Of a DNA stretch of 64,000 nucleotides, positions 12,371-22,604 are shown one piece after another (within the stretch, counting starts at the first letter, position 1; every line of letters starts with the position of its first letter). A program made the position numbers and the translations under genes. Source of the stretch: Rugalucina vietnamica (Eukaryota; Mollusca; Bivalvia; Lucinida; Lucinidae); assembly GCA_964017185.1 (NCBI GenBank), contig OZ024872.1, forward strand, positions 47,082,188 through 47,146,187, given 5' to 3'. Under the pieces are notes generated by a model. It searched no databases, was not told the origin of the DNA, and worked only from the letters and a program-made list of their open reading frames with translations.

Positions 12371-12455
12371 TAAATGCTAAGAATCGGACTATTTGGTACA
12401 ATTAAATTCAGACATCAGTTCCACTTGTTTATTTCTATAATATTTACTGTCCAAA

Positions 12456-12620
12456 CATGGGCGGATCCAGAGGGGGGGACAGGGGGTCCGCCCCCCTCCC
12501 CCCCCCCCCCACTGGAATTGCCAGATTATTTGTTTTTGCCATGTTGAAATTTTCCCCTTCTGGGAATTTGGACCCCCCCCTGGGACCCCCCCCTGGGAAA
12601 ATTTTCTGGATCCGCGCATG
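12456..12620. mobile_element. Short hAT-like MITE
   Basis: Termini CATGGGCGGATCCAG and CTGGATCCGCGCATG are 14/15 inverted repeats. They enclose a strongly G- and C-homopolymeric core, including a 13-nt C run at 12498-12510. CCAAACAT lies at 12451-12458 and again at 12621-12628. Either the TSD is 8 bp (hAT-like) with slightly unequal ends, or it is CCAAA with 15-bp TIRs. It sits between the recombinase pieces. Confidence 0.75.
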
Positions 12621-12991
12621 CCAAACATGATCTTTCAGAATCTTTTTTTCAAAATAATTACTTTCCTTGCTAACATTTTCTCAAATTTATTTTCTCCACG
12701 GGAAATTCTTGGATTTTTTTTTTATTTCAATACAGGTTTTCATTCTATTTAAGTGACAACTTTTTGAACGTGACAGAATGACAAATTTTCCTTCAGGTGC
12801 TCCACAAAAGGGTGAATTTACAAACGCAGTTTCTGAAATACGAGCCATGTTGGCATGACATTCAATGACAAAATATAACAAAAAGATACATACCATTTAG
12901 GCTGTAATGTCTTATCCGTTTGTTAGAGAGTTCCAAGTCCTTTTAGCCCCCTTTGTACGTTTTGGAGCTTTGTCTACTGAACTCGACATAC

Positions 12992-13274
12992 TTTCCATGG
13001 GCGATAGGGTTCGACTTCTTTCTTCCGCGCTTCCACCACAAATCTGCTCAAATAATGGTTCATCTGCTCCACTGTCATTAACTGTATTTCCGGCACGAAT
13101 TCAGGTCCAGCAGCATTTCTCCAAGAGGAAAAGACCCCTGCAGCCCAGTTTGTGTTTTTCTTTGTGTTTCTGTTCTTATGGTTCTCTATGAGCTGACGGA
13201 TCTCATAATCAGATACTGTCGGCACAAATCGGGATGTGGCGGTTTCAGCACCCGTTTCAGCAACAGTGGCATCG
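12992..13274 (-). pseudogene. Crypton-type tyrosine recombinase, N-terminal core-binding exon
   Basis: This 283-bp exon lies between a good acceptor (ttttgttttag, 13275-13276) and a strong donor (AAA|GTATGT at 12992/12991). It encodes RFVPTVSDYEIRQLIEN, NTKKNTNWAAGVFSSW, MTVEQMNHYLSRFVVEARKK and EVEPYRP, the N-terminal SAM-like core-binding region seen in Crypton and related DUF3504 proteins. The frame is open throughout. The expected next 80-110 residues are not found before 12086, and the exon phases do not join directly (0 versus 1). So at least one exon is missing, deleted or outside what I can detect. A possible upstream donor (tttgg|gtaagt) lies near 14542, but I see no supporting coding sequence. 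Minus strand, same direction as the C-terminal piece 0.9 kb downstream. Confidence 0.75.
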
Positions 13275-13452
13275 CTAAAACAAAAATATAAATACATGTA
13301 TCAAAGATTTTCGTTTTATCAAAAGGTGTGAAGTGAAATTTTAAATTGTTACAGCTTATAAAACCGCTGTTACATCTTGGACCGTATATCTATTTTTCCT
13401 TATATTTGGCGGTTCTAGCGTGTACCCTAGATCTATGACCAATCAGTACTTT

Positions 13453-13540
13453 ATGTGGGCAGAAACAAGAGAACCCCAAGAAAAACCACCTGGCACACCG
13501 GCAAGCAGAACTTGGCTTGTCTCACACATGCTAGTGGATA
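13453..13540 (-). repeat. SINE body fragment (V-SINE-like motif)
   Basis: Read on the minus strand, 'gagacaagccaagttctgct', 'ggtgtgccaggtggtttttc' and 'ggggttctc' match the body of the SINE at 57125-57330. The tRNA-like head is missing. The 'ggtggttttctccgggnnctcc' type text resembles the conserved V-SINE central region (family knowledge; not verified). Confidence 0.6.
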
Positions 13541-13727
13541 ATTTCCTGTCATAAAAAGTGTTATGAACACACATGACATGTATTATCACTTTTATGGGAA
13601 TATGAGACGTATTTGATGACGTATGTAAAAACAATGTAAATTTTCAAAGAAAATATGAATATTACACTCATGGTTATTTCCATATATATCCGTATGAAAC
13701 TTATTGTTGCTTTGTTTAGAGGCGTAC

Positions 13728-13894
13728 AATTTTTCAGTCATGTCAGGATGGACCCAACTCTTCCTGGGTTTAACCAGTACTGTAGGGAGTTAATGTGTCT
13801 TGCTCAAGGACACAACAAGGTGACGCATGTGGGGATTGAAACCAGGACCTCTCTATTCGGAGTTCCACACTCTACCACTACGCCATCACGAAAA
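13728..13894 (-). repeat. tRNA-derived SINE, family S1, copy 1
   Basis: The minus strand carries an A-box-like ggcgtagtggtagagtg (about 13884-13868) and a B-box ggtttcaatcccc (about 13843-13831). A body 'gtgtccttgagcaagacaca' and 'cctgacatgactgaaaaatt' follows. The same head and body recur at 34519-34692. This is a SINE rather than a tRNA gene, because the acceptor stem does not close and the body continues. Confidence 0.75.
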
Positions 13895-14162
13895 CATATC
13901 CGTGTAATGTATACCCCCTTGAACCCCACTTTCATAAATAGCAAAACTGGGGTATGCAGGGGTATACCTATTTTTTCTTATTTTTGCTTCAAATCATAGA
14001 TTGTGGGTACTCGTTAGAAACGCCTCGCCGAGGCGATTCTAACGTGTACCCATAATCTAAGTTTTGAGCAATAATAGGAAAAATATCAATTTTTCAGCTG
14101 AAAATGTTCAATTTTTAAAGCTCAAAAAATCTGTATATTGCATCATGGGCAAGTTTTCGTAA
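13885..14162 (+). mobile_element. Hairpin MITE family C, copy 2
   Basis: It runs from 'atcacgaaaacatatccgtg' to 'gcaagttttcgtaat'. These ends are imperfect inverted repeats on GAAAACnTG. The central palindrome at about 13998-14058 pairs agattgtgggtactcgttag with ctaacgtgtacccataatct around cgcctcgccgaggcg. Confidence 0.75.
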
Positions 14163-14247
14163 TGCCATTGTCATGATTGTACTCCCTATAAAATTTATTA
14201 AATAAATGCAAGATGCTACCACTGAAAAACTTAAATATCTTGCATAA

Positions 14248-14484
14248 CATCAGAAATAACATATCAATGATATGTATACCCCCATAAACCCCACTTCTAG
14301 AGAAACTGGAGTTTGCAGGCGGTATACCTATTTTTCTTATTTTTGATACAAAACATAGATTGTGGGTGTTAGAAATGCCTATGTTTTGAGAAAAAATATC
14401 AATATTTTTCCAATGAAATTTTCAATTTTTATGGCTGAAAAGAATCTAGAGATGTATATTGTATCCATGGTAAAGTTTTCATAA
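14248..14484 (+). mobile_element. Hairpin MITE family C, copy 3 (hairpin collapsed)
   Basis: Same ends and flanking text as copies 2 and 4 ('gtataccccc', 'ggtatacctatttttctta', 'aaagttttcataat'). The central palindrome is reduced to a stub: 'agattgtgggtgttagaaatgcctatg' replaces the roughly 60-bp hairpin in parts. Confidence 0.7.
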
Positions 14485-14951
14485 TGATGGCTATGTTTCA
14501 ATGTTTCATTCCAAGGTTAAAAGGATAGTAAACAAAACTTACCCAAATTACTCTGTAACTGTTTCACCAGTCTAACTACAGTACTTTTAACCTCTGTGAA
14601 TCACTACAAAATAGAAAAACAAATAGAGAATCTTACACTGGAAAATAACAACATCATATGATAATTCTAACACACCTCACCTATATTACACGTGTTATAA
14701 TATTGTGCAATAATTACACTGGGCCAATAAGCTTAATTACTTTGCGCCTTCTGTGATATCAGCTATTCCATCAAGCAGCGTTAGACGGGGTAACGTGGTT
14801 TTAGAGCATAAAAAACGCAATAAATGTGTAAATACCTGCTTAACAGTCAAATATTTGGCGGAGATATAATCTACAATGCAATTGCGGAAAGCTGAACGAT
14901 ATTGACGTTTTCAGTGACTTATTCCGTTTATTGTGTGTTAGAATCGTAATA
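14485..14951. other. No gene recognised
   Basis: AT-rich DNA. A strong-looking splice donor context (ttgg|gtaagt, minus strand, about 14542) is present, but no coding sequence goes with it. Confidence 0.4.
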
Positions 14952-15092
14952 GATCAGCTTAAGTACATGTGAATTGTTGAGTAATTATTCAGTTTTTTGG
15001 TCAGTTGTAAGAATATGCGCTCGTGATTTGATCCTCTTTACTGATCTCCAAACAGTAAATTATTACTCAACAATTCACTGCTACAGCTGATC
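14952..15092. mobile_element. Small foldback element
   Basis: Arms of about 45 bp: GATCAGCTT then gaattgttgagtaattatt on the left, and the reverse complement (aataattactcaacaattc then CAGCTGATC) on the right. Total about 141 bp. A short third copy of the tip motif (gatcagc) lies just outside at 15100. Confidence 0.75.
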
Positions 15093-15202
15093 CAAGAGTG
15101 ATCAGCATCCAGCAGTCAAACAGCTGGTATTCCACAGCTCCTGAGGTAATGGTCAGAAATTGATCGACTCGGTAAACTGTAAAAAAAGATATATCTGCTT
15201 AA

Positions 15203-15873
15203 GCCCCTATCTCACTGGAATGTGACAACTTGAGACTAGTTCGTGAATAGTTTGCCACTATTTTTCGACAAAATTTAAAGATACAAACACAACATTCATG
15301 TTGCAGTCTCACTGAATGGACGTTTATGAAACAAATTCGGGAGTTTCAATCTAATTTTGAAAATATATCTCGCGACTGTCGCACGACAGTCACGAGACAT
15401 TCATGAGAGTGTCTCCCGACTTTCCCATGAATGTAGCTTATTTTCATTTTCATTCGTATAACAGTTGCGTGACATTGGAATGAATGTTGCTTAGTTTTAT
15501 TTTCTCGCCAGATAGTTGCGAGGTGTTCGCGCATTTTTTTCCTCAAGACTGTTGCGCGAACTTCATACCACACTCGCACGACATTCATACGAGAGTCGCA
15601 AAAATTTTGCATTGTAAATTTGCCAAAGTTTTGCGGCGACAAGTTCGCGACACTCCCACGAACGTCCCATGAGTAGCGTGACAGTATTGCAAAATATTTT
15701 GGTGAAAAAAATCGCATAAAATTTTTAAACAAGTTTAAAAATTTCGTGACCAGTTCGCGACACATGAAATACTTGTGACACTCGTGCAACACTGGTACGA
15801 ATGTTGTGTGAAAGTCAGCGACAAAATTCGCAAAACAGTCGCCAGAAATTCGCATGCCAGTGAGATACTAGCT
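15203..15873. mobile_element. TTAA-flanked element of CGAC-rich repeats (piggyBac-like TSD)
   Basis: Ends GCCCCTATCTCACTGG and CCAGTGAGATACTAGCT are inverted repeats flanked by TTAA at 15199-15202 and 15874-15877. The interior is a dense scatter of cgacagtcgc / cgcgacactcgc words in both orientations. A 169-codon minus frame (15346-15855) is a by-product of that word structure. No transposase seen, so it is a non-autonomous element by inference. Confidence 0.7.
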
Positions 15874-15877
15874 TTAA

Positions 15878-17588
15878 ATATCTGATAGTTTTGTCTTATG
15901 TTATGCAATCAGTATTGAAATTTTTGAAACGAAAGAAAGAGTATGCAGGGTATATACAGCAGAAATTAAGGTGGAATATATTGATATACTCAACTATACT
16001 TAAGGAATAAAGAAACACAACAAATACTTTGGGATACTAAAATCATGCTTTTTAATGCAAGTCTGTGGTATAACTGAGCATCTCATATGAAAACAATATC
16101 TAAACGTCAGATTGCAACCGGTTGAGCCACAAGGTCGCTTACGTATGCTTAATGGCGTACGCGTAACCACACTGACCTACAGTAGCAAGCCCTGCAACCA
16201 TGATCAGTAAATGTCAAATTTGAAACCAAAACCAATATTTTGTTTCCAAAACCCCTAAAAGTGATTGCAGATGTAACCATTGATCAGTGGATAACATTTG
16301 GGTATGTTATGGGACGTTTAACATCATCAACGTCAATCGAAAAAATGAGTCAAAAGCCAGAAAAATTCCTTCGACATGCATTATATTAAATTCAAAAGAT
16401 AATTTACGTAATTATTATGACCTTTGTATTTCAGACGTCCATAAAACGTCCATTATAACGTCAAAATCCAACATCCTGCATTTTAAAGACTCTCATTATG
16501 TTTTTCAAATTTTCTGATTTAAAAAATGATCAATTACCAAACGTTTGATTACAGTGCATAAATCGAGTGTTAACTCAAAGCATATAATCCGTTTCGCTCC
16601 TTTACATAACGTGATATTCTGTCTAAAGAACGTCAAAACAAACGCTCCGAAAATCCATTTCTACGGTACCTGTGACGTCACTGTTGATTAAAAAGCATGT
16701 CGTGTCATATGTTGGCCCGATATACCGTTTAGGTACAAATAGCCAAAATCGAATAATTTAAATGACGTTAATTACTCATTTTTCTTTATTGTAAATTTCA
16801 GCATTCCGTTAACAAGATTTAACGCAACATGGTACGGCACCTAAATATACAATGATCCTAGTCTTTATTGCACATTATCAAGTCGACGTCACGTAACTCA
16901 CATGCAAAGAATTTGTCATCTTCCCCTTCGCCCCAACGTTTACGTCACAATTTGCATTTTTCATAGTTTTTGACGTTTTTTCGTTAACTTTGTCAATAAA
17001 ATGACGTTTTCTCATTTCATCACGTGCAAAAAGCCGATCATCGTTTTTCGATTAATCAAATGTATTATAATTATTATAAAGGACCAGGAAATATTTTCAA
17101 CACTGTTGGTCATACCAGGGAAGTCCCTGGTCATACATGGTCCGGCGAAACCATTCAGATATCAGGGAAATGACATCAGACAAATTGATGTGTATCAAAG
17201 CATAAAGTCTATAGTCTCCGATCGAAGTCGGTCTATAATTGACATCTGCGCATGCAGAGCCAAGGGCGACAATGCGATTAACAGATTATACTTTATTTTT
17301 TGTTCTTCTGTCATTCCATTGACATTCTTTATATCGGACTGCAATGCACAAGTTTATGAGATGGGAATAGCTTGTACTCAGCGAAATCAATGCAATATTT
17401 AGCTGTCTGCTAGAAAGTTTTATCTTATGTTAGGCAATTCAGTATTCTGAGGTGATGATCAGAAATTTATTGACTAAGTATCTGAAGAAAGAAAAGAAAG
17501 AAACAAGTCTATAATGAAATGAAACATAATCCTCGCAAGAGGGTGCTGCAGTATAGATAGAAAGAAGGAAAGAGAGGGCAGTTTCATC
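15878..17588. other. No gene; ACGTC/CRE-like words clustered
   Basis: AACGTC, GACGTC or TGACGT words occur repeatedly (near 16328, 16433, 16458, 16632, 16671, 16762, 16884, 16944, 16970, 17001), including a full TGACGTCA at about 16672. The 133-codon plus frame at 17001-17402 has no recognisable domain. A small palindrome 'accagggaagtccctggt' lies at about 17116. Confidence 0.45.
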
Positions 17589-17880
17589 ATGCAGAGTGTT
17601 TCTTGTGCTAGAGGTCCCGGGTTCGATCCCCACCGGCGGCGAGGAAAATTTGTTGGTCCGAACTTGCTTCCCTTTGTGTCATTTGCAGGAATGATACAGT
17701 GCGCCGTCCTTCGGATCGGGACGTTAACTGGAGGCCCCCTGTGCAGGGACAGTCATCCCCTGTGCGGGTTAAAGATCCCTACACAGGTTCTATCCTCATG
17801 CATGTAGGCTCATCCTGCAAAACACACCGGAGTGTACAATGTACACCTCCCAAGAATAATCAGAAATTGATTGATGTAAC
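17589..17880 (+). repeat. tRNA-related SINE (B-box plus conserved body)
   Basis: 'gaggtcccgggttcgatccc' carries a B-box at about 17618-17629. The body continues 'ttgcaggaatgatacagtgc', 'ccgtccttcggatcgggac', 'ggttaaagatccctacac'. The A-box region is degenerate. The 'ccttcggatgggacgttaa' module is a familiar SINE body motif in invertebrates. Family name not assigned. Confidence 0.6.
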
Positions 17881-18039
17881 AGGAAAAAAAAAAAAAATGA
17901 TTATTGCATAAACAAGACGCCACACGTGTCCGCTTTAATTGACCATAGCCAACATCTAAAACTGCAGCTAAAGGTCCTTGTTGTATGAGTATTATACAGA
18001 TTTGGGATCGCACAAATCGGGTTTTGTTGGCAAGACTAA

Positions 18040-18640
18040 AGATTACGCTGGTCGTGATGCTCAGGTCGGGTGTCGCGCTAACGCGCGACCCCCTCTGTCA
18101 CGTTACCTATGACAAATCGTTTTGAGTGACAAGTCCGTTTAGTTATCAAATAAACACCTGAAAAATTGCTCTGTCTGTGGCTTTTAAAGCTTCAAAAATG
18201 GCGGCGGTAAACAGCTGACGGACGACCTCTGTCAGTGGGCGGAGCATGCCAATGCGCATTGCGCAGTCGAAAGATTAGCCTGCTTTTCTGGCGAGTTCAT
18301 TCAAAAGATCATCTTTGATTGGACGATTGGGAGCATGCGCGAGGGTGTTTCCGCGGTCCGTGCGCGACGCAGTCTCGTGATCTAAACCACACTTTGCACG
18401 TAATGGATTATGGGAATTTAGACATACGATGAGTGGGAAGAAAGCAAAGTACTCCGCATATATTTTCAATATGCCGCGACAGGGTTGCACCCAATTATAC
18501 AGGGCGCGGCCATTTAATGAATCAGTCCGAGTCCTTCGGTTCTTTTCCTTATCCTTTTGACAGACACTTTCTTGGAGCCTAAGTACAACGTATAACGTGC
18601 AACCTAAAGGATGCACGTATTAAGGTTCAACCTGTCTGAC
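18040..18640. promoter_or_regulatory. GC-rich promoter-like patch
   Basis: CpG-rich against its AT-rich surroundings. It has a GC box (GGGCGG, 18237-18242), an NRF1-like palindrome TGCGCATTGCGCA (18253-18265) and GCATGCGC (18333-18340). Two inverted CCAAT boxes (ATTGG, 18318-18322 and 18326-18330) and a YY1-like AAAATGGCGGCGG (18195-18207) followed by GTAAAC are also present. Such a combination is typical of animal TATA-less promoters (established motif knowledge). No exon can be followed with confidence. The 113-codon minus frame at 18275-18616 lacks recognisable motifs. Confidence 0.4.
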
Positions 18641-18955
18641 CATAATGGCACTTGATCAAACTTTACAATGGGTGATACTTAACGCATTTATATTAAGCTA
18701 CTTTTGGCGCCAATGTGTAATTGTCAATGGAAAAGTGTTATCAATAGAAATCTATAAAACTGTCTGGTGCACAGTATTAATTTCCGTATTGCAATGTCGC
18801 CCAGAACTTCCTTGTTCAATATACTCAAAACGGATACATTTGGGGCCATTTTCTTCATAAAGACTATTTCAGTATACATATATATTGCATTTCGCCAGCT
18901 GCTTTCTTTCTTTCATTGGCTTAAGTTTCATAGAAACGGAAGACCGACTCAATTT

Positions 18956-20252
18956 TAGCTCACCTGAGCCGAAGGCTCATAGGTGAGCTTATAGGATGAG
19001 CATGCTTTGGGGTCGTCGTTGTCGTTCACAATGTTCAAACATTTTCTCCTCTTGACCAGTCAAAGCCAAACTTCATGTGGTGCATCCTACAAAAGGGAAA
19101 CAAAAGTTTATATAAATGGTTCAGGTCACATAACCAAGATGCCCCCAGGGCTATAAATAGCAAAAACCTTTAAAACATCTTCTCCTTCTTCTTCAGAACC
19201 AAAAGGTCTAGGATATTGAAACTTAGCATGTAGCAACATGTTGTCAAGCTCACAAGAGTTATATAAATCCTGCCCCTGAGATGACCTTGACCTATTTTAC
19301 CATTGTCAACTTAGGTTGTCTATGCATTTGACAGGAAGAGTTGTCGGGTGGGAATATGGACATTCGCCCATTTGGACCTATAGAAAAAAGATGGGCTGCA
19401 TGTGCCTCCAAGCAAAGCTTTTACGCTACTGACTTACCATCTGATTACTGGTTACTGGTGAACCGCTCAGGTCTGAGCCTTTCCTGGGAAAAGTGGTTAA
19501 ATACAAACCATCCATACATATAAGCCTTTTAGGTTTAGTTGGATGGTTATATTTGAATTACTGTTTGGGTGTCATAACTTCCTAATTTTGGCTAAAAGTC
19601 CCATTAATTGGAGGCAACATTATGAAATGGCCCCGCTGTTGACTGGGGCTTAAAGGATCAATTCAAACCAACAAACGCATTTGGATGGGTAAAATTTGTA
19701 AAACAGCATTAAATGAGAAATTGAAGGAAAACGTTTCAGGAATAGGAAACTGGATAGAATATTAATGTTTGTGTCAACAATTTGGTCCCCAGGGGATGTC
19801 TGCCCCTACCCCAGGGCAAAAGTCTTGTTTATGGTCAGTTGTATTCTCCTCTGAAACCGCTTGGTCAAATTTCATATGAAGCCTTATTGCGAAGGAATAA
19901 TGAACGTTTATATGATCCTGGTCACATGACCAAGATGGCTGCCAGGGTATGAGAATCAAAATACTTCTACTACAAAGCCAGAAGGCCTATGAATTTAAAA
20001 CTTGACACGACGTATCAGTGAATAGAGATCTACAAAGTTTATATAAATCATGAACTTGTGATCACTCTACCTATTTACAGGCAATGTCAATTTTGATAAA
20101 CTATGCATTTGAATGGGTGGAACTTTAAAAAGCAATTTCACGAGGAAACATAGCAGAAATTGACAAATGGATAGAATCTCTGCCCAACGTTGACTCAGGA
20201 CTATACACAAGTGTATCTCAGGTGAGCGTTTACAGAACCATTGGTCATCTGG
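18956..20252 (-). mobile_element. Family D element, copy 3, with a nested retroposon
   Basis: Inverted orientation: it starts with TTAGCTCACCTGAGCCGAAG (the terminal hairpin) and ends with 'gagcgtttacagaaccattgg', the opposite end of the family. The internal modules read on across 19332-19676, where a family H retroposon is inserted. The full-length match is 45298-46346. Confidence 0.8.
19332..19676 (+). mobile_element. SINE-like retroposon family H, copy 1
   Basis: Flanked by GCATTTGA (19324-19331) and GCATTTGG (19677-19684), an 8-bp near-perfect target duplication. The body has 'tgtgcctccaagcaaagctt', 'tactgacttaccatctgatt', 'ccatacatataagcc' and a 3' tail 'aattcaaaccaacaaac'. No pol III boxes are evident. 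It sits inside family D copy 3. Confidence 0.8.
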
Positions 20253-20256
20253 TATT

Positions 20257-20995
20257 TCTTATTCATTTATTCATACTGATGGGTCAAAAGAAGATAACAA
20301 AGTAGGCTGTGCTACTTATTCCAAAGACGCTTGCAAAACAGTACGTTTACCTGATGGATCTTCAGTTTTCACAGCATTGACTTAGCTTAAGACTTCATTA
20401 ATTAAGTGTAACTCAAATAACAAATTCATTCGTGATTTTCTCAGGTTCTCTGTCAGTTATACAGGCCCTTAACCAAACATCTTCCAAAAACCAACAAATG
20501 CAAAAATAATGCTCAAACACTATAGCATTTTTGAATTTAAAACTATTTGTATTGCTGGGTTCCTAGTCATGTAGGTATATACGGTAACGAGCACGTCGAC
20601 AAGAAAGCCAACGAATGACTGAAGCTAGAACAAACAGATTTTAAAATCCCCTTTGTCAATTTTATCAATTTGGAGCAGAGCGGATGACAATAAATTGAAA
20701 GAAATTGAACCTCAAGTAAAACGACTAAGATTAATTCATAAATTTTCGAAACGGGAAGAGATCGTGTTTTCTTGTCTTTAATTTGGTCATACCCGAATGA
20801 CACATTCATATTCACTTACACAAGAAGAGAAACCTCAATGTATGGGATGTGACACACCATTTACCGTCATGCATAGCATTCATTTTTAGGTGAACGTTGT
20901 TCCTGCTTTCAAGTTATAATTTGAAAGATTTGTTCAAAGACGCATCTGTTGTACGCATATGTCATTTTTAAAACAAGCAAACCTTTTAAACAAAA
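20257..20995 (+). pseudogene. RNase H domain remnant of a non-LTR retrotransposon
   Basis: The plus strand encodes HTDGSKEDNKVGCATYSKD (first RNase H Asp and the TDGSK motif), then after frame changes VPSHVGIYGNEHVDKKA (the late RNase H block with His and Asp). It then gives RLIHKFSKR, GHTRMTHSYSL and a C-x2-C-rich stretch (CMGCDTPFTVMHSI). This is the order found downstream of the RT in I/Nimb-type LINEs (family knowledge; exact clade not resolved). Several stops and at least two frameshifts make it a fossil. Its 5' part is cut off where family D copy 3 ends (20252). Its 3' side abuts the 3' end of the minus-strand LINE. It is a different family from that LINE, which lacks this domain. Confidence 0.8.
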
Positions 20996-21269
20996 TATAA
21001 ATTTTTAACACAAATCATAGATAGATATTTTATTCATGCAAAAAGCCATTACGGCCCATGAGCATATAAACATATACAGTTTACAAACATACAGGATAGC
21101 AAGTTATACAGATATAATGTTATTTAGTTATTCTTATTTTCTTACTTACTATGCTCACTCAATCAATGGGAGAGGTGCTGTATATATAAATTTGAAAAAA
21201 AAACATATACACATACAATGAAAAGCTCAAGACAAATTCGCTGTATAATGAAATTAAACCGGATCAGTA

Positions 21270-22604
21270 ATTTTAAGTTAAAACAGCATCTTTCCTCAAC
21301 TTAAATGCTTTTTCAATAAAAACACTCAAATTTTTCAAAGTCTTGACATGTTCTGTCGATAATAATGTTATGAATTTTGGCATATTCGGTCTTCGCCAAT
21401 AATATTTATGCAAATATTTTTTTCGTAATTCACTGTAAAAAGGGCACTCCAATAAAGATGAAACTCGTCTTCGAGAACATAACAAAACTTACACTTTCGA
21501 TTTTGAAGAGGAGTTTTATTAGGTGTTGTCCAACGACCAACCTCGACTTCAAGTCTATGAGAGGACAATCGTAAACGACTAAGACTTTTGTTGCGACATT
21601 TAGTAACGTTTAAAACTAGCAAATGTTATATAGCATCTAGTGCATGTTGAATCATTCAATCTTGCATGCCAATTTTGAAAAAACGAATTTGTTACCCTTT
21701 GTTTAAAAATACTTAGAAATATTTCTATATCACCTACGCCTTGCGCGTCCCAAACGTTCATAAATCCCAATCGCCTTAACAAATCTCTAACGCATGGTGC
21801 CCAATTTTGTTTTTGAGGTTGCTGTACTAAGTCATTCAGCATCGTTTCGTATACTTGTTTAATGTATTTGGTTCCATCACAGCAAATAATCTTAAACCAA
21901 TACTTTATTATAGCTACAAATCGCCTTGATTGATAATTTATTCTACCTAAATCACCGAATATAAAGTCATTTTGTTTTGTTTGTTTGACATCTAATAAGT
22001 TTTTGCAAAATTGTATATGAACAGTTTCAATGGATGTTGCTTTATGAAAACCCCAAACTTCGCTTACATAATTTAAGATTGGCGTTACTAATTTATCAAA
22101 CAACTGAAGTGAGTGCGAGGGTGACAGTGATGTAAAATTGTATAAATATTTATTTAATGTAAACACAGCTTTCTATGCTTGCCCTGACAATGTTTTCTGT
22201 GTCTCAAAACTTGATCCACCTGTAGTAAAAACCACTCCTAGATAACAAAATTTATTGACAATTTCAATGTATTCATTTTTGTAAGTGAAATCCAATGCAT
22301 TTGGCAAAAGGCCACCTTTCCTAAATACCATAATTTTAGTTTTGCTAGTATTGACTGTTAACTTCCACCTTGTGCAGTATTCTTCAAGAACTAATAAAGA
22401 TTTTTGCAGATCCTCGGGTGTTTTACCAAACAGAATAATGTCGTCAGCATACAACAATATGCTTATATTAATCATGCAAATATTTATACCAGATATACCA
22501 TTTACATCCAATTCGGCTTCTAAATCGTTAACATACATAGCGAATAAGAATGGCGACAGACATTCACCCTGGCGAACTCCAGTGTTACAATCGAAAGGGT
22601 TACT
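21270..22604 (-). pseudogene. LINE ORF, RT palm/thumb and C-terminal part
   Basis: It begins after the inserted block with SNPFDCNTGVRQGECLSPF (RT motif 4), then LLYADDIILFG (catalytic YADD), WKLTVNTSKTKIMVF (motif 6) and FCYLGVVF (motif 7). A single in-frame TAG near 22173 separates this from a thumb/linker region (VTPILNYVSEVWGF near 22080). Further on are KSLSRLRLSSHRLEVEVGRW, CKFC and EDEFHL, the Cys-His-bearing end, then RRPNMPKFI. Frameshifts lie near 21610 and 21470. Role: reverse transcription of the element at its target site; now inactive. Clade unassigned. Confidence 0.85.

Noticed and set aside
15346-15855. 169-codon minus-strand ORF as a gene
   Set aside because: It lies wholly inside a TIR element made of self-complementary CGAC words. 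Its length follows from the word composition and no domain is visible.
17001-17402. 133-codon plus-strand ORF
   Set aside because: No recognisable motif, low-complexity Ile runs, no splice or paralog support.
18275-18616. 113-codon minus-strand ORF in the GC-rich patch
   Set aside because: Open frames of this length are expected in GC-rich DNA because stops are rarer. No domain seen; kept only as a promoter-like patch.
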